64,000 nt of DNA from Enteractinococcus fodinae (GTDB lineage Bacteria > Actinomycetota > Actinomycetes > Actinomycetales > Micrococcaceae), in contig NZ_JAVDYJ010000001.1 of NCBI RefSeq assembly GCF_031458395.1, positions 806,001 to 870,000 of the forward strand, given 5' to 3'. Of this stretch, positions 62,729 to 64,000 are shown in pieces (position 1 is the first letter of the stretch; every line of letters starts with the position of its first letter). The translations under genes were made by a program, and so were the position numbers. The notes below the pieces were generated by a model. It saw only the letters and a program-made list of their open reading frames with translations. It ran no database searches and had not been told where the DNA came from.

Positions 62729-64000
62729 ATGAATGTGGTCAAAGCGCTGCACCGTGCACGTGAGGCTTACGAGCGTCGCGAATGGCTGACCGCCTATAAG
62801 ACGCTCTCGGACCTCGACAACGCAGCGCTTGCGGCCACGGACTTCATTCGGTTGGCTGATACCGCTGAGTTGCTGGGCCATTCCAACGACGCTGTCCAGG
62901 CCTTACAACGTGCCCACCTTGCTGCACTTGGTGCCGGTGAGCCGATCATTGCGGCACGTGCCACCGCGCGTCTAGCGATGTTACTTGCTCTGCGGGGTGA
63001 AACGGCGGTAGCCGGCGGATGGCTTGCTACCGGCGAGCGCCTGCTCGAAGAAATCGGTGATGACGTCGTTGAACAAGGGTACCTGCTGGTTGCGCGCATG
63101 CTCGAGCGGGTCGGGGTGGGTGACCTGGAGACAGCCGCGAAAGTACCACCTCAGATCATTGCCTGCGCCCGACGCCACGGTGACGCCAACCTTTTAGCCA
63201 TCGGGCTGAATCAGCAGGGCCGAATATTAACCGTGCTCGGACAGCTCACAGAAGGCGTCCGATTTCTCGACGAAGCGATGACCGGGATCGTCTCGGGCGA
63301 GGTCGATGATCCATTATTCGCCGGCGAAGTCTACTGCTCAATGATCGAGGCGTGCCAATGGATCGGCGATTGGGGTCGCGCTGCTCAATGGACCCGCGCG
63401 TTAACCACCTGGTGCAGCCAGGAGACCGGTCTGGTGGCCTTCACCGGCCAATGCGCGGTCCACCGGGCCCAGCTGATGCGCTTCAATGGCGCATTTGATG
63501 ATGCCGTCATTGAACTGGAACGAGCTGTCGAACGTTATGAAGCGGTAGGTAACCGGGCTGCTATGGCACTGGTATACACCGAACGTGGCGATGTGTTGCG
63601 GCTGATGGGCGACCTCGAAGGAGCCGACGAAGCCTACGCTGCTGCCGTACTGCACGGCAGCGATGCCCAGCTTGGGCGGGCACTGGTGAGTCTGAGTCGC
63701 GGGAATATTGATCGCGCGGTGTCGGCGGTCCGTCGAGTCCTAGTAGCCGTTCAGGGTGATATTTTTCGACATCGAATCATCCCCGCGTGCGTCGAAGTCT
63801 TGCTGGCAGCAGGCCGCATCGAAGAAGCAGCGGCGCTCGCAGATGAGCTGGCTGTCATCGCTCAAGACTATGGCAGTACGGCGGTGGGGGCCGCGGCAAG
63901 TGTCGTTGCTGCCCAAGTTGGCCTTGCACGGGGTGACGCTGAAGCAGCACTGCCTGCGGCGAAAGCTGCCTTGCACTCCTGGTTAGACCTTGAGGCCGCT
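62729..64000 (+). CDS. TPR-like helical-repeat protein, possible LuxR-type regulator (3' end outside the window)
   Basis: The frame is open for 424 codons to the end of the window. It begins MNVVKALHRAREAYERREWL and consists of Ala/Leu-rich helix pairs with tetratricopeptide character (HSNDAVQALQRAHLAALGAG, LARGDAEAALPAAKAAL). Large actinobacterial regulators of this make-up often carry a C-terminal LuxR HTH, which would lie beyond 64000; this is inference. The ATG at 62729 seems to be leaderless. The gene is separated from the previous one by a strong terminator. Confidence 0.75.
   Translation, partial: MNVVKALHRAREAYERREWLTAYKTLSDLDNAALAATDFIRLADTAELLGHSNDAVQALQRAHLAALGAGEPIIAARATARLAMLLALRGETAVAGGWLATGERLLEEIGDDVVEQGYLLVARMLERVGVGDLETAAKVPPQIIACARRHGDANLLAIGLNQQGRILTVLGQLTEGVRFLDEAMTGIVSGEVDDPLFAGEVYCSMIEACQWIGDWGRAAQWTRALTTWCSQETGLVAFTGQCAVHRAQLMRFNGAFDDAVIELERAVERYEAVGNRAAMALVYTERGDVLRLMGDLEGADEAYAAAVLHGSDAQLGRALVSLSRGNIDRAVSAVRRVLVAVQGDIFRHRIIPACVEVLLAAGRIEEAAALADELAVIAQDYGSTAVGAAASVVAAQVGLARGDAEAALPAAKAALHSWLDLEAA

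Noticed and set aside
35402-64000. Possible homology between the two TPR-like proteins (35402-37252 and 62729-64000)
   Set aside because: Both are Ala/Leu-rich helical repeats, but no shared segments beyond composition were seen by eye.

Overview
The window looks like a chromosome segment of a moderately high-GC actinobacterium, most likely Micrococcales, family Micrococcaceae. This rests on gene content and order seen in that group: guaB, guaB3, SURF1, DUF3817, guaA; the trio MSMEG_4193-type phosphatase, DUF3090, SCO1664; tandem CIRCE elements before groES-groEL; a DtxR/IdeR-type iron box; and several genes whose -10 hexamer lies 6-8 nt before the start codon with no ribosome binding site (leaderless mRNAs). 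I see no rRNA, tRNA, CRISPR array, phage or intact insertion sequence.

Layout. 1-4.3 kb: start of a minus-strand gene, then an iron-box-controlled siderophore ABC transporter. 4.4-6.6 kb: small membrane protein, methyltransferase, and a haem-oxygenase-like/CDGSH pair. 6.7-11.1 kb: arsenic cluster (two exporters, flavoprotein, arsenate reductase) with a divergent ArsR. 11.2-14.3 kb: THUMP-like methyltransferase, MFS exporter and MarR regulator. 14.3-16.5 kb: CIRCE-controlled groES-groEL. 16.6-21.8 kb: Ohr, then a tandem glycine riboswitch driving gcvP-gcvT-gcvH. 21.9-27.8 kb: guanine nucleotide block. 27.9-46.2 kb: housekeeping and little-known genes (helicase-like ATPase, folate cyclo-ligase, acetyltransferase, Nudix, aminotransferase, xseAB, rmuC, SDR, thioredoxin). 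46.3-52.5 kb: copper-type P-ATPase, LysR, orphan fumarate-reductase-like flavoprotein, ychF. 52.5-55.2 kb: a 683-nt noncoding stretch and the SCO1664/DUF3090/phosphatase trio. 55.4-64 kb: accessory-looking region with a broken higBA locus, ytoQ, an Arg/Gly-rich mini-protein, OsmC, quinone oxidoreductase, DJ-1/PfpI, 2H phosphoesterase, GNAT, a frameshifted flavoprotein and the start of a TPR protein.

The most striking observation is in guaA. The GMP synthase keeps a complete ATP-pyrophosphatase half, but its glutamine amidotransferase half has lost the whole catalytic triad (Cys to Ser87, His to Asp175, Glu to Ala177) together with the oxyanion and MSHGD-type motifs. It should be unable to hydrolyse glutamine and must use free ammonia or ammonia from a partner. 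Other points worth a look are the degraded higB toxin whose frame now runs into higA, a long-range hairpin that hides the ytoQ Shine-Dalgarno sequence, and a 22-nt tandem repeat before the copper ATPase.
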